From: JAIQFL01 sp035295745
Lineage (GTDB): Bacteria; Acidobacteriota; Terriglobia; Bryobacterales; Bryobacteraceae
DNA length: 62,233 bases
Direction: 5' to 3'
NCBI GenBank assembly: GCA_035295745.1
Contig: DATGIL010000035.1
Span: 1-62,233, forward strand
A program made the translations under genes and the position numbers. Below the pieces are notes generated by a model. It worked only from the letters and a program-made list of their open reading frames with translations. It was not told where the DNA came from and ran no database searches. Shown one piece after another: positions 25,300 to 34,900 of the stretch (position 1 is its first letter; every line of letters starts with the position of its first letter).

Positions 25300-25600
25300 T
25301 TCAAACCCCTGCATACCACTGCCCTACGGTCGCAGCTCGTAACGAGCCGCGACCGTAAGGGAGCGTCCACTTGGGTAGCTTACGAGCCGCGACCGTAAGG
25401 GAGCGCCACCTGATCCAGACGCGCGTGCGCTTACCTGGCGCTCCGCCTGCCGGTGCCCGCTCTGGCAATGACGTGCAGTTTCTCGCCGACAACCTGGTAA
25501 CCCAGTACCCTCCAGCCACGTTGCGCCAGTCCGGCGCCAATACCCGGCAAAATTATTCGTCTCCGTTGATCGACTGCCTGCTCGAAATGCGCAGGTAACT
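25300..25600. other. Intergenic stretch with palindromic repeats and a small ambiguous ORF
   Basis: The first 110 bases hold three copies of the 24-nt dispersed element described separately. The rest (25420-25600) is open in both directions: a + frame ending at 25598 and a - frame reading GWRVLGYQVVGEKLHVIARA. Neither has a good start or a recognised family. A short precursor peptide for the exporter was looked for here and no double-glycine leader was seen. Confidence 0.4.
25322..25405. repeat. 24-nt dispersed element, three copies including a near-perfect palindrome
   Basis: ACGAGCCGCGACCGTAAGGG occurs at 25342-25361 and again at 25382-25401, each followed by AGCG. The sequence just before, 25322-25340, is its reverse complement with one missing base and one mismatch, so 25322-25361 can fold into a hairpin of about 19 pairs with almost no loop. 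Further copies are at 27232-27255 and, inverted, at 57106-57129. Confidence 0.8.
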
Positions 25601-25612
25601 GTGGAGCCGACG

Positions 25613-26800
25613 ATGCCGACAGCTTTCTCCCGCACGCTTCGCTCACTCGATGCCGACGGCCCGCGCCGCGTGCTGGCGGGAGTCGCGGCCGCCGGATGTC
25701 TCACCCTCGCGTGGGCTCTCTGGTGCGGGCTCGCCCCCATCACGCTTTACGAAGTTTCTTCCACCGCCCGCCTGGAGGTGGACCAAGCCGTTACGCCCAT
25801 CCAGTCGCCGCTCGCGGGACGTGTGGTTTCCACGCAGTTGGCCATCGGCCGGCAGGTCGCGGCAGGCGACATCCTCTTGGAATTGGATACCGAGGCGGAG
25901 CGGCTGGAGATCGCCGAACAGCAAGCTCATCTGGCAGCACTGACTCCGCAACTGCGCGCGCTCCGGGAGCAGATCGCCGCCGAAGAGCAGGCGCGGGAGC
26001 AGGAAAAGCTTGCCGGGCGCGCCGCATCGGAACAGGCGCTCTCCAGCGCCCGCGAAGCCGAGGCCCCGGTACGCTTTGCGGAGAACGACGATGAGCGCCT
26101 CCGCCAGCTTCGTGCAGAAGGACTCGTACCCGAGCGCGAGTACCAGCGCGCCAAAGCCGAGTTGCAGCGATCCAGGGCCGCCGCCGAGAGCCAACACCTT
26201 GCTGTCGGACGGCTCGCAGAGGAGCAACGTACGCGTGAGAGCGATCGCTCTGCGAAACTGACAAGCCTGGCCGCGGACGTGGTCCGGCTCGAGACCCAGA
26301 TTCCGGCGCTCGAGGCTTCCCTCTCGCGACTGAATTATGAAATCGAACGGCGGCGGGTGCGTGCGCCGGTCTCCGGCCGGCTGGGAGAGGCGGCCGTGCT
26401 GCGTCAGGGAGCCGTAGTGCGGGATGGCGAAAGGCTCGGCGCCATCGTGCCGGAAAGCCGCCTCGCCATCGTAGCTCAGTTTCCACCCGAGGCCGCGATG
26501 GGCCGGATTCGCGCCGGCCAGTTGGCTCGCCTGCGCCTCGACGGATTTCCCTGGACGCAGTACGGCACCGTGCCGGCCACCGTGACCCGCGTCGCCACGG
26601 AAGTGCGCGAAGGCAGCGTGCGCGTCGAGCTGGCAGTGACTCGCACCAGTTCCTCACTGATTCCTTTGCAGCATGGGCTTCCCGGCACGATCGAAATTGA
26701 AGTGGAGCGGGTCACGCCCGCGGCCCTGATTCTACGCAATGCAGGACGCATGGTCGCCACTCCGCGTCCCGCATTCGCTGTGACGGCAGGAGCCCAGTAG
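25613..26800 (+). CDS. HlyD-family membrane fusion protein of NHLM-type exporter
   Basis: A 395-residue periplasmic adaptor (399 residues if the GTG at 25601 is used). One N-terminal membrane span (VAAAGCLTLAWALWCGLAPI) is followed by a biotinyl-lipoyl half (VTPIQSPLAGRVVSTQLAIG), a long coiled coil of about residues 95-235 rich in Glu/Gln/Arg, and the second lipoyl half (RRVRAPVSGRLGEAAVLRQG). It links the inner-membrane ABC pair to the outside. Its stop TAG overlaps the following GTG (TAGTG). Confidence 0.88.
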   Translation: MPTAFSRTLRSLDADGPRRVLAGVAAAGCLTLAWALWCGLAPITLYEVSSTARLEVDQAVTPIQSPLAGRVVSTQLAIGRQVAAGDILLELDTEAERLEIAEQQAHLAALTPQLRALREQIAAEEQAREQEKLAGRAASEQALSSAREAEAPVRFAENDDERLRQLRAEGLVPEREYQRAKAELQRSRAAAESQHLAVGRLAEEQRTRESDRSAKLTSLAADVVRLETQIPALEASLSRLNYEIERRRVRAPVSGRLGEAAVLRQGAVVRDGERLGAIVPESRLAIVAQFPPEAAMGRIRAGQLARLRLDGFPWTQYGTVPATVTRVATEVREGSVRVELAVTRTSSSLIPLQHGLPGTIEIEVERVTPAALILRNAGRMVATPRPAFAVTAGAQ

Positions 26801-27300
26801 TGCCTGAACCGCAAGATTCGAAGCGATCACGACATCGCTTGCTCACGCGCGCGGCTTGCGGTCGAGCAACGACGTGCTTACGACCCGAGACCTGTTTGCG
26901 ACCCGCGGCCTATTCACAACTCGCGACCCGCTTATCCGCGACCTGCTTACGACCCACGATCTCCTTACAATTCGCGACTTGCTTACGACTCACGACCGGT
27001 TTACAACCCGCTACCTGGTTGCGACTCGCGACCCGCTTATCCGCGACCTGCTTACGACCCGTAACCTGTTTGCGACCCGCGACCGGCCCACGACCCTCGA
27101 TCTCCCTACAATCCGCGACCTGCTTACGACCCACGATCTCCCTACAATCCGCGACCTGCTTACGATCCGCGACCTGCTTACGATCCGCGACCCATTCACA
27201 ACCCGCCACTTGCCTACGAGTCACGACCTGCTTACGAGCCGCGACCGTAAGGGAGTCGCTGCTTAAGCGCGCGAGTCATCACGCGGCAGGAGTGCAGTAG
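26800..27300 (+). CDS. Repeat-encoded ORF filling the gap between exporter genes
   Basis: A 166-residue open frame, GTG at 26800 overlapping the HlyD stop and its TAG overlapping the GTG of the C39 transporter; both junctions read TAGTG with GGCAGGAG in front. Most of it is the 18-nt tandem array at 26871-27242, translated as a six-residue repeat near ATCLRP. Its last residues AAGVQ echo the HlyD ending TAGAQ. No homologous fold is recognisable. It may be an expanded junk insert that happens to preserve coupling, or a real repetitive peptide; translation is plausible, function unknown. Confidence 0.4.
   Translation: MPEPQDSKRSRHRLLTRAACGRATTCLRPETCLRPAAYSQLATRLSATCLRPTISLQFATCLRLTTGLQPATWLRLATRLSATCLRPVTCLRPATGPRPSISLQSATCLRPTISLQSATCLRSATCLRSATHSQPATCLRVTTCLRAATVRESLLKRASHHAAGVQ
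26871..27242. repeat. Tandem array of 21 units, 18-nt consensus
   Basis: Nineteen 18-nt units and two 15-nt units (GACCCGCTTATCCGC) account for exactly 372 bases. The consensus is GACCTGCTTACGACCCGC. Because both unit lengths are multiples of three the frame is kept throughout, and two + frames and a - frame are free of stops. The last unit ends in GAGCCGC and runs directly into GACCGTAAGGGAG, a copy of the dispersed 24-nt element, suggesting the array grew from that element. Confidence 0.85.
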
Positions 27301-29942
27301 TGGCGCGTTTCCTCGTCCCGGAAGTAGTGCAGACGTCCGCCATGGACTGCGGACCCGCCTCGCTCAAAGCCCTGCTCAATGGATTCGGTGTGTCCGCGAG
27401 CTATGGCCGCCTGCGCGAGGCCTGCCAGACCGACGTCGACGGCACTTCCATCGATCGCATCGAAGAAGCCGCCGTCCAGCTGGGGCTCGATGCCGAGCAG
27501 GTGATGGTGCCTGTGGACCACGTGCTGCTCACGAGCGCGGCACTCCTGCCCGCGTTGATTGTCGTACGCCTCCCCAATGGCGCCACGCACTTCGTGATCG
27601 CCTGGCGCCGTCATGGCCGCTGGTTGCAGTGCATGGACCCTGCCACGGGCCGCCGCTGGACTACCTGCAAACAATTCGCTTCAGAATTGTATCGGCACTC
27701 GCAGTCCGTCGCCGCCGCGGGATGGCGCGAATGGGCGGGCTCCGAAAGCTTCTTGTCCTCCCTGCGCGAACGCATGGCTTCCGCGGGAGTCACACTCTCA
27801 GCCGCCGTCCGGCTGATCGACGCGGCACTGGCGGATTCGGGCTGGCGCGCGCTCGCTACGCTGGACGCGGCCGTTCGCATGGCACAGGCTCTCCAAAGGA
27901 CCGGAGCAATCCAACCATCCTCCGTGGACCGGCTTCTGGAGAGCCTTGCCGCCAATGCGCAGATGATCCCCGCGCACTACTGGTCAGTCTCGCAGGATCC
28001 AGACGATCCCGAAAACCTGCTCATGCTGGGCGCGGTGCTGGTGCAGGTGCGCGGCAGGCGAGAGACCTCCGCCGATCTCGCGCCGGACTTGAAGGCGGTG
28101 CTCGCGGAACCTCCGAGCCGCCCCGGTCGCGATCTTCTGCGGCTGCTCCTTACCGATGGCCTCGCCGCCCCGTTCACTCTGTGCCTTGCGCTGCTCCTCG
28201 CCGCTGGAAGCGTGGCCTTCGAGGCCCTGCTGTTTCGCAGCATGCTGGATGCCGGCAGGGAGTTGGTCCTCAACGCGCAGCGCTTTGCCGCGATCGGCGC
28301 ACTCCTGGCTATCCTCGCTTGTCTGCTGGCTCTCGATACCGGATGGGCGGTCGGGGTCCTGCGAATTGGCCGGCGGCTCGACTGCCGGTTGCGCCTCAGC
28401 TTTCTCGAGACCGTAGCGAGGCTGGACGACCGATACTTCCGGAGCCGTTTGGCCTCCGACATGGCGGAACGAAGTCATCACGCGCATCGCCTTCGCCAAT
28501 TGCCGGAGATGGTGGGCCGTCTCTTGCGCCCGGTCTTCGAGATGCTGTTCACCGTGGCCGGAATCGCCTGGCTCTATCCCGGAAGTGCGCGCTGGGCTCT
28601 GCTCACAGCGGCGCTCTCTTTGGCCATTCCGCTCGCTGCCCAGCCGATGTTGGCCGAACGCGACCTGCGCTTTCGCAGTCACGGCGGCGCCTTGACGCGC
28701 TTCTATCTCGACTCGCTTCTGGGCCTCGTGGCGATTCGCGCTCACGGAGCACAACAATCCATCCGCCGCGAGCAGGAAAGTCTGTTGGGGCACTGGGCAC
28801 GTGCCGGGATTGGATTTCAACGCGCCGTCACGGCGATCGGAGGCCTGCAATTTGCGATCGGACTCACCCTCGCCGCAGGTCTTGTGTTACGCGCAATTGC
28901 GCACGCCGGCGAAGCAGCGGGACTCCTGCTGCTGGTCTATTGGGCCTTGAATCTACCCACGCTCGGACAGGAAGCGGCCGCCGTGGCATGGCAATACCCG
29001 GCTCAGCGGAGTCTGATCTTGCGACTGCTGGAGCCGATTGGGCAGCGCGAGCCCGCGCAGCCTCTTGCGACTGGCACGCCATCGCCTGTGGCGGACTTCG
29101 CACGCCAAGGCGTGGGCATTCGCATGGAAAGTGTGACTGTCAAAGCTGCCGGGCACTCCATTCTGGAAGGCATCAACCTGGAGTTGGCGCCGGGCAGTCA
29201 CACCGCCGTCGTAGGACCTTCGGGTGCCGGAAAATCGAGCCTGGCCGGACTTCTGCTCGGATGGCATACTCCTGCGGCGGGACGCGTTCTGGTGGACGGT
29301 CTTCTGCTAGATAGCGCACGGCTCGACCTGCTTCGCACTGCGACGGCGTGGGTCGATCCGCAAGTGCAACTGTGGAATCGCAGCGTCCTCGACAACGTGC
29401 TCTACGGTGCGCCTGACGCCGCCCCCCAATCGCTCGACGAGACCCTGCTCGCCTCCGGATTGCACGGCGTCCTCTGCAACCTGCCCGACGGACTGCAGAC
29501 CGTGCTGGGCGAAGGAGGCGCGTTAGTGTCCGGTGGCGAAGGCCAGCGAGTCCGAGCGGCGCGCGCCATGACGCGACGCCAAGCCCGCCTGGTGATCCTC
29601 GACGAGCCTGGCCGCGGACTGGATCGCGAACGGCGGCGCGCGCTCCTCGACCACGCCCGCGAGCTTTGGAGCGATGCCACGTTGATTTACATCACGCACG
29701 ATGTCTCGGACACGCACGACTTCGAACGTGTGCTGGTAATCGAGAACGGCCGCATTGCGGAGGATGGAGCCCCGGCAGTCTTGGCGTCGCAGCCCGATTC
29801 GCGCTACCAGGCTTTGCTGAATGCCGAGCACGCCGTGCGCCGCGGCTTATGGTCCAACCACAAGTGGCGTCGCCTGCACATGGAGGGCGGCCATCTTGCG
29901 GAGCTGGAGTCGCGCCAGGAGGCGAGATGCGGACAGATTTGA
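27300..29942 (+). CDS. C39-peptidase/ABC exporter (NHLM-type)
   Basis: An 880-residue inner-membrane transporter with GTG start. The N-terminal C39 peptidase has Gln11, Cys17 (TSAMDCGPAS), His97 (ATHFVIAW) and Asp113 (MDPATG), a complete catalytic set for cutting double-glycine leaders. A helical linker of about residues 130-280 is followed by the membrane domain and an ATPase: Walker A VVGPSGAGKSS, signature VSGGEGQRVRAARAM, Walker B LVILDEPGRGLD. It should process and export a peptide together with the HlyD and second ABC proteins. It overlaps the next gene by 16 bases. Confidence 0.9.
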   Translation: MARFLVPEVVQTSAMDCGPASLKALLNGFGVSASYGRLREACQTDVDGTSIDRIEEAAVQLGLDAEQVMVPVDHVLLTSAALLPALIVVRLPNGATHFVIAWRRHGRWLQCMDPATGRRWTTCKQFASELYRHSQSVAAAGWREWAGSESFLSSLRERMASAGVTLSAAVRLIDAALADSGWRALATLDAAVRMAQALQRTGAIQPSSVDRLLESLAANAQMIPAHYWSVSQDPDDPENLLMLGAVLVQVRGRRETSADLAPDLKAVLAEPPSRPGRDLLRLLLTDGLAAPFTLCLALLLAAGSVAFEALLFRSMLDAGRELVLNAQRFAAIGALLAILACLLALDTGWAVGVLRIGRRLDCRLRLSFLETVARLDDRYFRSRLASDMAERSHHAHRLRQLPEMVGRLLRPVFEMLFTVAGIAWLYPGSARWALLTAALSLAIPLAAQPMLAERDLRFRSHGGALTRFYLDSLLGLVAIRAHGAQQSIRREQESLLGHWARAGIGFQRAVTAIGGLQFAIGLTLAAGLVLRAIAHAGEAAGLLLLVYWALNLPTLGQEAAAVAWQYPAQRSLILRLLEPIGQREPAQPLATGTPSPVADFARQGVGIRMESVTVKAAGHSILEGINLELAPGSHTAVVGPSGAGKSSLAGLLLGWHTPAAGRVLVDGLLLDSARLDLLRTATAWVDPQVQLWNRSVLDNVLYGAPDAAPQSLDETLLASGLHGVLCNLPDGLQTVLGEGGALVSGGEGQRVRAARAMTRRQARLVILDEPGRGLDRERRRALLDHARELWSDATLIYITHDVSDTHDFERVLVIENGRIAEDGAPAVLASQPDSRYQALLNAEHAVRRGLWSNHKWRRLHMEGGHLAELESRQEARCGQI

Positions 29943-31927
29943 ATACGCTCGCGTGGACTTCAGCCGGGCAGGTCACCGAGGCCCTGAGCCGCGAATGCCG
30001 CCTCCCTGACATCGAGACGGAAGCCGTCCGCCTGACCGGAGGACGGGTGATGGAACAGTTGCGCTACGCAGTTCCGTGTGTGGTCGAGTTCCCGGGAGAA
30101 GCAAACCGTTTTCTGGGCATCGCCGAGTTTCGCCGCGGCCGTGCCCGTCTTCTCGACCCCGGCCTGAAGGTCCGCAGCGTGCCGGTCCAACAATTGCGCG
30201 ATGCTCTGTGCCGTGCGGCCGAGGCGCCCCTCGAAGCCGAGATCGATCGCATGCTGGACGGCCTGCCGGGGAGCGGACGCGCGCGCGCAGCCCTGCTCGC
30301 GGAGCGGCTCGGAGACCGGCCAATCGCGACGGCATGGCAGCTTCGGACACGGCCCGGTTCGAGCTTCGCCCGCCAGTTGCGCGAGAGCGGTATCACGAGA
30401 CGTCTCACGATATTGGGCTTGACGCATGTGGCGGAGTACGCCCTGTGGCTGCTGGCGTGGTGGATGATTGGGAGCGCCGCGCTCTCCGGACGCATCGACC
30501 CCGGTTGGCTCGCGGCATGGCTGTTGACGCTGGCGACGATTGTTCCGCTGCGGATCTTCGGCAACTGGACGCAGAGCGTCGCCGGCATCGGCCTGGGAGG
30601 ACTGCTGAAACAGCGCATCCTGGCGGGCGCACTCGCGCTTCCCACTGAAGAGATCCGCCGGCAGGGCGCGGGCCAGCTCTTCGGCCGCGCGATTGAGTCC
30701 GAGACTGTCGAGACACTCGCCGTCAACGGCGGACTGAACGCAGCCCTCTCGATTCTGGAGTTGCTTCTGGCCTGGATTGTGCTCGCGCTCGGCGCGGGCG
30801 GCGCGATCCATTCCCTGCTGCTTCTCGGGTGGGTGCTGCTCAGTGCCTGGCTGGTTTGGCGCTTCACGCGGGCCCGCTCCGCGTGGACCGATCGGCGGCT
30901 CGAGATGACTCACGACCTGGTGGAGCGGATGAGCGGACATCGCACACGGCTGGCTCAATCGCCCGCGGAACGTTGGCACGATGGCGAGGACCGGGCGCTG
31001 GATGGCTACCTGGCAGCGTCTGGCTCCATGGATCGCGCGCGTGCGTTGCTCACGGCGCTGGTGCCGCGCGGTTGGCTGATCGTGGGTATTTGTGGCCTGG
31101 TGCCGCCGTTCGTTTCCGCACGGCTCGCGGCAGTTCCCGGCCTTGCCGCCGGCTTGGGGGGAGTGATTCTGGCCCACCAGGCACTACAGGGTTTGCTGGC
31201 TGGAGCCACCCAGTTGACCGACGCGGCCATCGCATGGCGGCGGGTAGGCGCGTTTTTCCGCGCGGCGAGTACCGTGGAAGATATCGGCGCGACAGTAGCA
31301 GCCGCGTGCGAAGTGCGCACCGTGGTCGAAGCGCACGACCTCACGTTCCGCTATCCGGGTCGAGCCGAGCCGGCATTGCGCGGCGCCAGCCTGCAGATCA
31401 AAAAGGGCGACTGGCTGTTGCTCGAAGGTCCTTCGGGCGGCGGAAAATCGACTCTCGCCGCCGTCCTGGCCGGTTTGCGGCGTCCCGATTCCGGCCTTTT
31501 GCTCTCGGGCGGGCTCGACCGCCCCACACTTGGCGAAGCGGGCTGGCGGCAGCGCGTGGCCGCGGCTCCGCAGTATCACGAGAATCACATCCTGACAGGT
31601 CCGCTGGCGTTCAATCTGCTCATGGGAAGGAATTGGCCCCCCACACCGGCCGACTTATCCGAAGCCGAAACGGTCTGCCGCGAATTAGGACTTGGAAGTT
31701 TGCTGGAGCGCATGCCCGCAGGCATTTTGCAGACCGTCGGCGATACGGGATGGCAGCTTTCGCAGGGAGAGCGAAGCCGGGTGTTCCTGGCGCGAGCCCT
31801 TCTGCAAAGCCCCAAGCTGGTGCTATTGGACGAGAGCTTCGCGGCACTGGACCCCGAGAATTTGCGCCAATCCCTCGAATGCGTGCTGCGCCGCGCGGAA
31901 ACCCTGATGGTGGTCGCACACCCCTGA
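29927..31927 (+). CDS. Second ABC transporter of the NHLM-type exporter
   Basis: A 666-residue ABC protein. The first ~120 residues resemble a peptidase-like domain without catalytic Cys (VRLTGGRVMEQLRYAVPCVV through ARLLDPGLKVRSVP). A membrane domain follows, then an ATPase with LLEGPSGGGKSTLAAVLAGL, LSQGERSRVFLARALL and KLVLLDESFAALDPE. The C-terminus stops at VVAHP, just after the H-loop, so it is slightly short. The ATG at 29927, preceded by CAGGAGGCG, was chosen over upstream in-frame ATGs because it overlaps the C39 gene. Paired peptidase-plus and peptidase-minus ABC genes are typical of NHLM cassettes. Confidence 0.88.
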   Translation: MRTDLNTLAWTSAGQVTEALSRECRLPDIETEAVRLTGGRVMEQLRYAVPCVVEFPGEANRFLGIAEFRRGRARLLDPGLKVRSVPVQQLRDALCRAAEAPLEAEIDRMLDGLPGSGRARAALLAERLGDRPIATAWQLRTRPGSSFARQLRESGITRRLTILGLTHVAEYALWLLAWWMIGSAALSGRIDPGWLAAWLLTLATIVPLRIFGNWTQSVAGIGLGGLLKQRILAGALALPTEEIRRQGAGQLFGRAIESETVETLAVNGGLNAALSILELLLAWIVLALGAGGAIHSLLLLGWVLLSAWLVWRFTRARSAWTDRRLEMTHDLVERMSGHRTRLAQSPAERWHDGEDRALDGYLAASGSMDRARALLTALVPRGWLIVGICGLVPPFVSARLAAVPGLAAGLGGVILAHQALQGLLAGATQLTDAAIAWRRVGAFFRAASTVEDIGATVAAACEVRTVVEAHDLTFRYPGRAEPALRGASLQIKKGDWLLLEGPSGGGKSTLAAVLAGLRRPDSGLLLSGGLDRPTLGEAGWRQRVAAAPQYHENHILTGPLAFNLLMGRNWPPTPADLSEAETVCRELGLGSLLERMPAGILQTVGDTGWQLSQGERSRVFLARALLQSPKLVLLDESFAALDPENLRQSLECVLRRAETLMVVAHP

Positions 31928-31933
31928 GATCCG

Positions 31934-34900
31934 CTATCCAGCCTGACACGCGCAGACCCCCTCGATGACGCGTTGTAGCTCCACGAAATTCACGGGTTTC
32001 GAGAGAAAACCATCCATTCCGGAGCGGAGGCATTGCTCCCGATGATTGTGCATCGCGTGCGCAGTGAGCGCGATAATCGGGACGCGGGTTGTGCCCGACG
32101 TTTCCCGCTGCCGGATCTGGGCGGTCGCTTCGAAGCCATCCATGCCCGGCATCTGGAGATCCATAAGAATCAGATCGAAGGTCTGCGTTCTAGCGGCATC
32201 CACGGCATTGGCCCCGTCGTTCGCGACGTGAACCTGGTGCCCCGCCTTCTCCAACAATCGGCACATCAGTTTCTGGTTGACTGCGTTGTCCTCCACCAGC
32301 AGGACCCGCAGCGGACGGAAACTGCCCGCTGGCGAGCCGGACGGCTCGGAATCCGCGACCGCCTCGTGGACAATCGGAAACTGCGCGGTAAAACAGAACG
32401 TGCTTCCCACTCCGGCGGTACTCTCGACCCAGATATCGCCGCGCATCATGTGTACCAGTTTGGAAGAGATCGCCAGGCCGAGACCGGTGCCTCCTTGGCG
32501 CCTTCGCATCGACCCGTCCGCCTGCGCGAAAGCCTCGAAGATCACCGACTGCTTCTCCGGCGCGATGCCGATTCCGGTATCGGTGACCGAGAAACGGATA
32601 GTGCACTCTTCCTCCGTGCCGGCATCGCGTGCCAGACGCACAGAAATGCGTCCGCGCTCGGTGAACTTGAGAGCATTTCCGACCAGATTGAGAATCACCT
32701 GCCGGAGCCGCCCCGAATCTCCCGCGAGCGTCTCCGGAACGTCTTCGTCGACGCTGTAAGAGAAGCCGATGGCATTCTGCCGTAGCTGCCACGAAAATAC
32801 CCGCAGTGCGTCCTTCAACACCGCCCGCGGATGAAATGGCTGGATCCCCAGTTCCATGCGTCCGGCCTCGATCTTCGAGAAGTCGAGGATATCGTTGATC
32901 ACTCCCAGCAAAGCTTCGCCACATTCCCTTACCGCCGTGACGTATCCTCGCTGCTCGTCGTCCAGGCAGGTGGCCAGCGCCAGTTGCGCCATGCCGATTA
33001 CGCCATTCATCGGAGTCCGGATTTCGTGGCTCATGTTGGCCAGGAACTCACTCTTCAGTCGGGAGGTCTCCTGAGTGCGCTGCAACAGTTTCTCGATCTC
33101 GGACTTCTGTCGTTCCACCAGGCTGTTTTGCTGCTCCAATTCGGCGGTGCGCTCGCGGACGGCGGCTTCCAGATGGGCGCGCTGCTGTCGCATCACGCGC
33201 GAGCGCCGGCGGAGATTGAAGCCTAGAAGACCGCCGCATATGGCGACTACGAGGCCCTGGAACCACCACGTGCGCCACCACGGCGGAATTACGCGAAACG
33301 AGAACGCGGCGGGAACCAGACTCGATCGACCACCAGGGGCGTGAGCTTGCACCTCGAAGCGGTACGTTCCGATTGGCAGGCTGGGATAGCGCGCCTCGCG
33401 CATCTGGGTCGTGATCCAGCGGTCGTCGAGACCGGCCAGCCGGTATTGGAATTCGACGTTCTTCGCGTTCAGAAAGGTCAAAGCGGCGAAGGTGACCAGA
33501 AGGTCGTGGTCGTTGAACGGGATTTGCGAGAAGGCGCCCGGATCCGTCGAGCGTTCGCCAAACCGTACGGTGGTGATGGCGACGGTCGGAGGCACAGCCG
33601 CAAACGGGCGCGGATTCGGCAGGAAACGCGAAAGCCCCCGCAGCGTTCCGATCCAGACTGTGCCGTCGGAATCGGCCAAAAAGGAATTGGCGGCGCAGTC
33701 GTCCCAGACGAGGCCGTCATCCCGAGAATAATGCCGCCAGCCGCCCGAACCCTTGGCCACGTTGATGCCGTTATCTGTTCCCACCCACAGCCGGCGGTGG
33801 GAATCGAGCCCGAGAAAAATCACGTAGTTGGAAGTGAGGCCCTGCTGAGTGGTGTAGTGTTGGGCCGCGATCTTGTCGCCCGAGAACGACAAACGCGATA
33901 ACCCCACCGGCTCCCGATAGCCCACCCATAAGTCCCCGTCGTCACTCTGGATCACGTGCGTGACACCGTCGCGTAGCAGACCATCCGCAGCCGTGAAGCG
34001 GGTCCAGACGCCGTGATCCCAACGATACAGGCCGCGTGTGCTGCCGACCCACATTCGCCCGTGGTCATCGCGTGCGAAGCGGTAGAAGAGATCGCGGTCG
34101 GACGATTGCGGCGGAAACTGCCGCTCGAACCGGACCCGGGAAGCACGTGTATCGGAACTGCGAAAAATTCCTCCGGAAGTACTCACCCACAAGCGCTCCT
34201 CGGGATCGAGGTAGAGTCCGATCACCCGGTCATCCGTAAGCCCCGCACCAGCCGCGAAGATCTTGGTGTGGTCGGTTGCCGGGTCGATGCGGGTAACTCC
34301 TCCCGGTAAGGAGCCGGCCCATATCGTCCCATCCGAACCGTTGATCAGCGCCTTGATTTTATCTCCCGCCAAACCATCCTTTTGGGTGAGGATATCGGCC
34401 ACCGCACCATGCCGCAATCGCGTGATCCCGCGGTCGGTACCAAGCCAGAGCTCGCCCGAGCGATCGCGCCGCACCGCCCAGACAATATTGCTGCTCAAAC
34501 CGTCGGCTTTCGTCCAACCTGCCCATTCGGTGTATCCTATCCACTGGGTAACTCCGGTGCCCCAGAGCCCCAGCCAGACGGAACCCTCGCGATCTTGCGT
34601 GATCGCGGTAATGGTATCGGTTTCCAGCCCTTGCGCGGTGGTAATCATCTCCCAATGGCCGTCGACCAGCCTCGCTAAGCCTTGGTCGGAGCCTACCAGC
34701 AAGGTGCCGTCGCGATCGAAGGCGATGGCACCTGAGTCATTGCTCGATTGGGGAAGTCCTTGATCGCGGGGCACGAAATTCGATTGGCCCTGATACTGCT
34801 CATAGAGGTGAAGCACCCCGCGTACCCACAAATTCCCGTGAACATCGCGCAGGATAGACCTCCAGCGGTCTTCCGGCAGGCCGTCGGCCGACCCAAAAGC

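Noticed and set aside
26871..27242. Possible CRISPR array
   Set aside because: The units are contiguous 18-mers with no unique spacers and no cas genes nearby; it is a tandem minisatellite.
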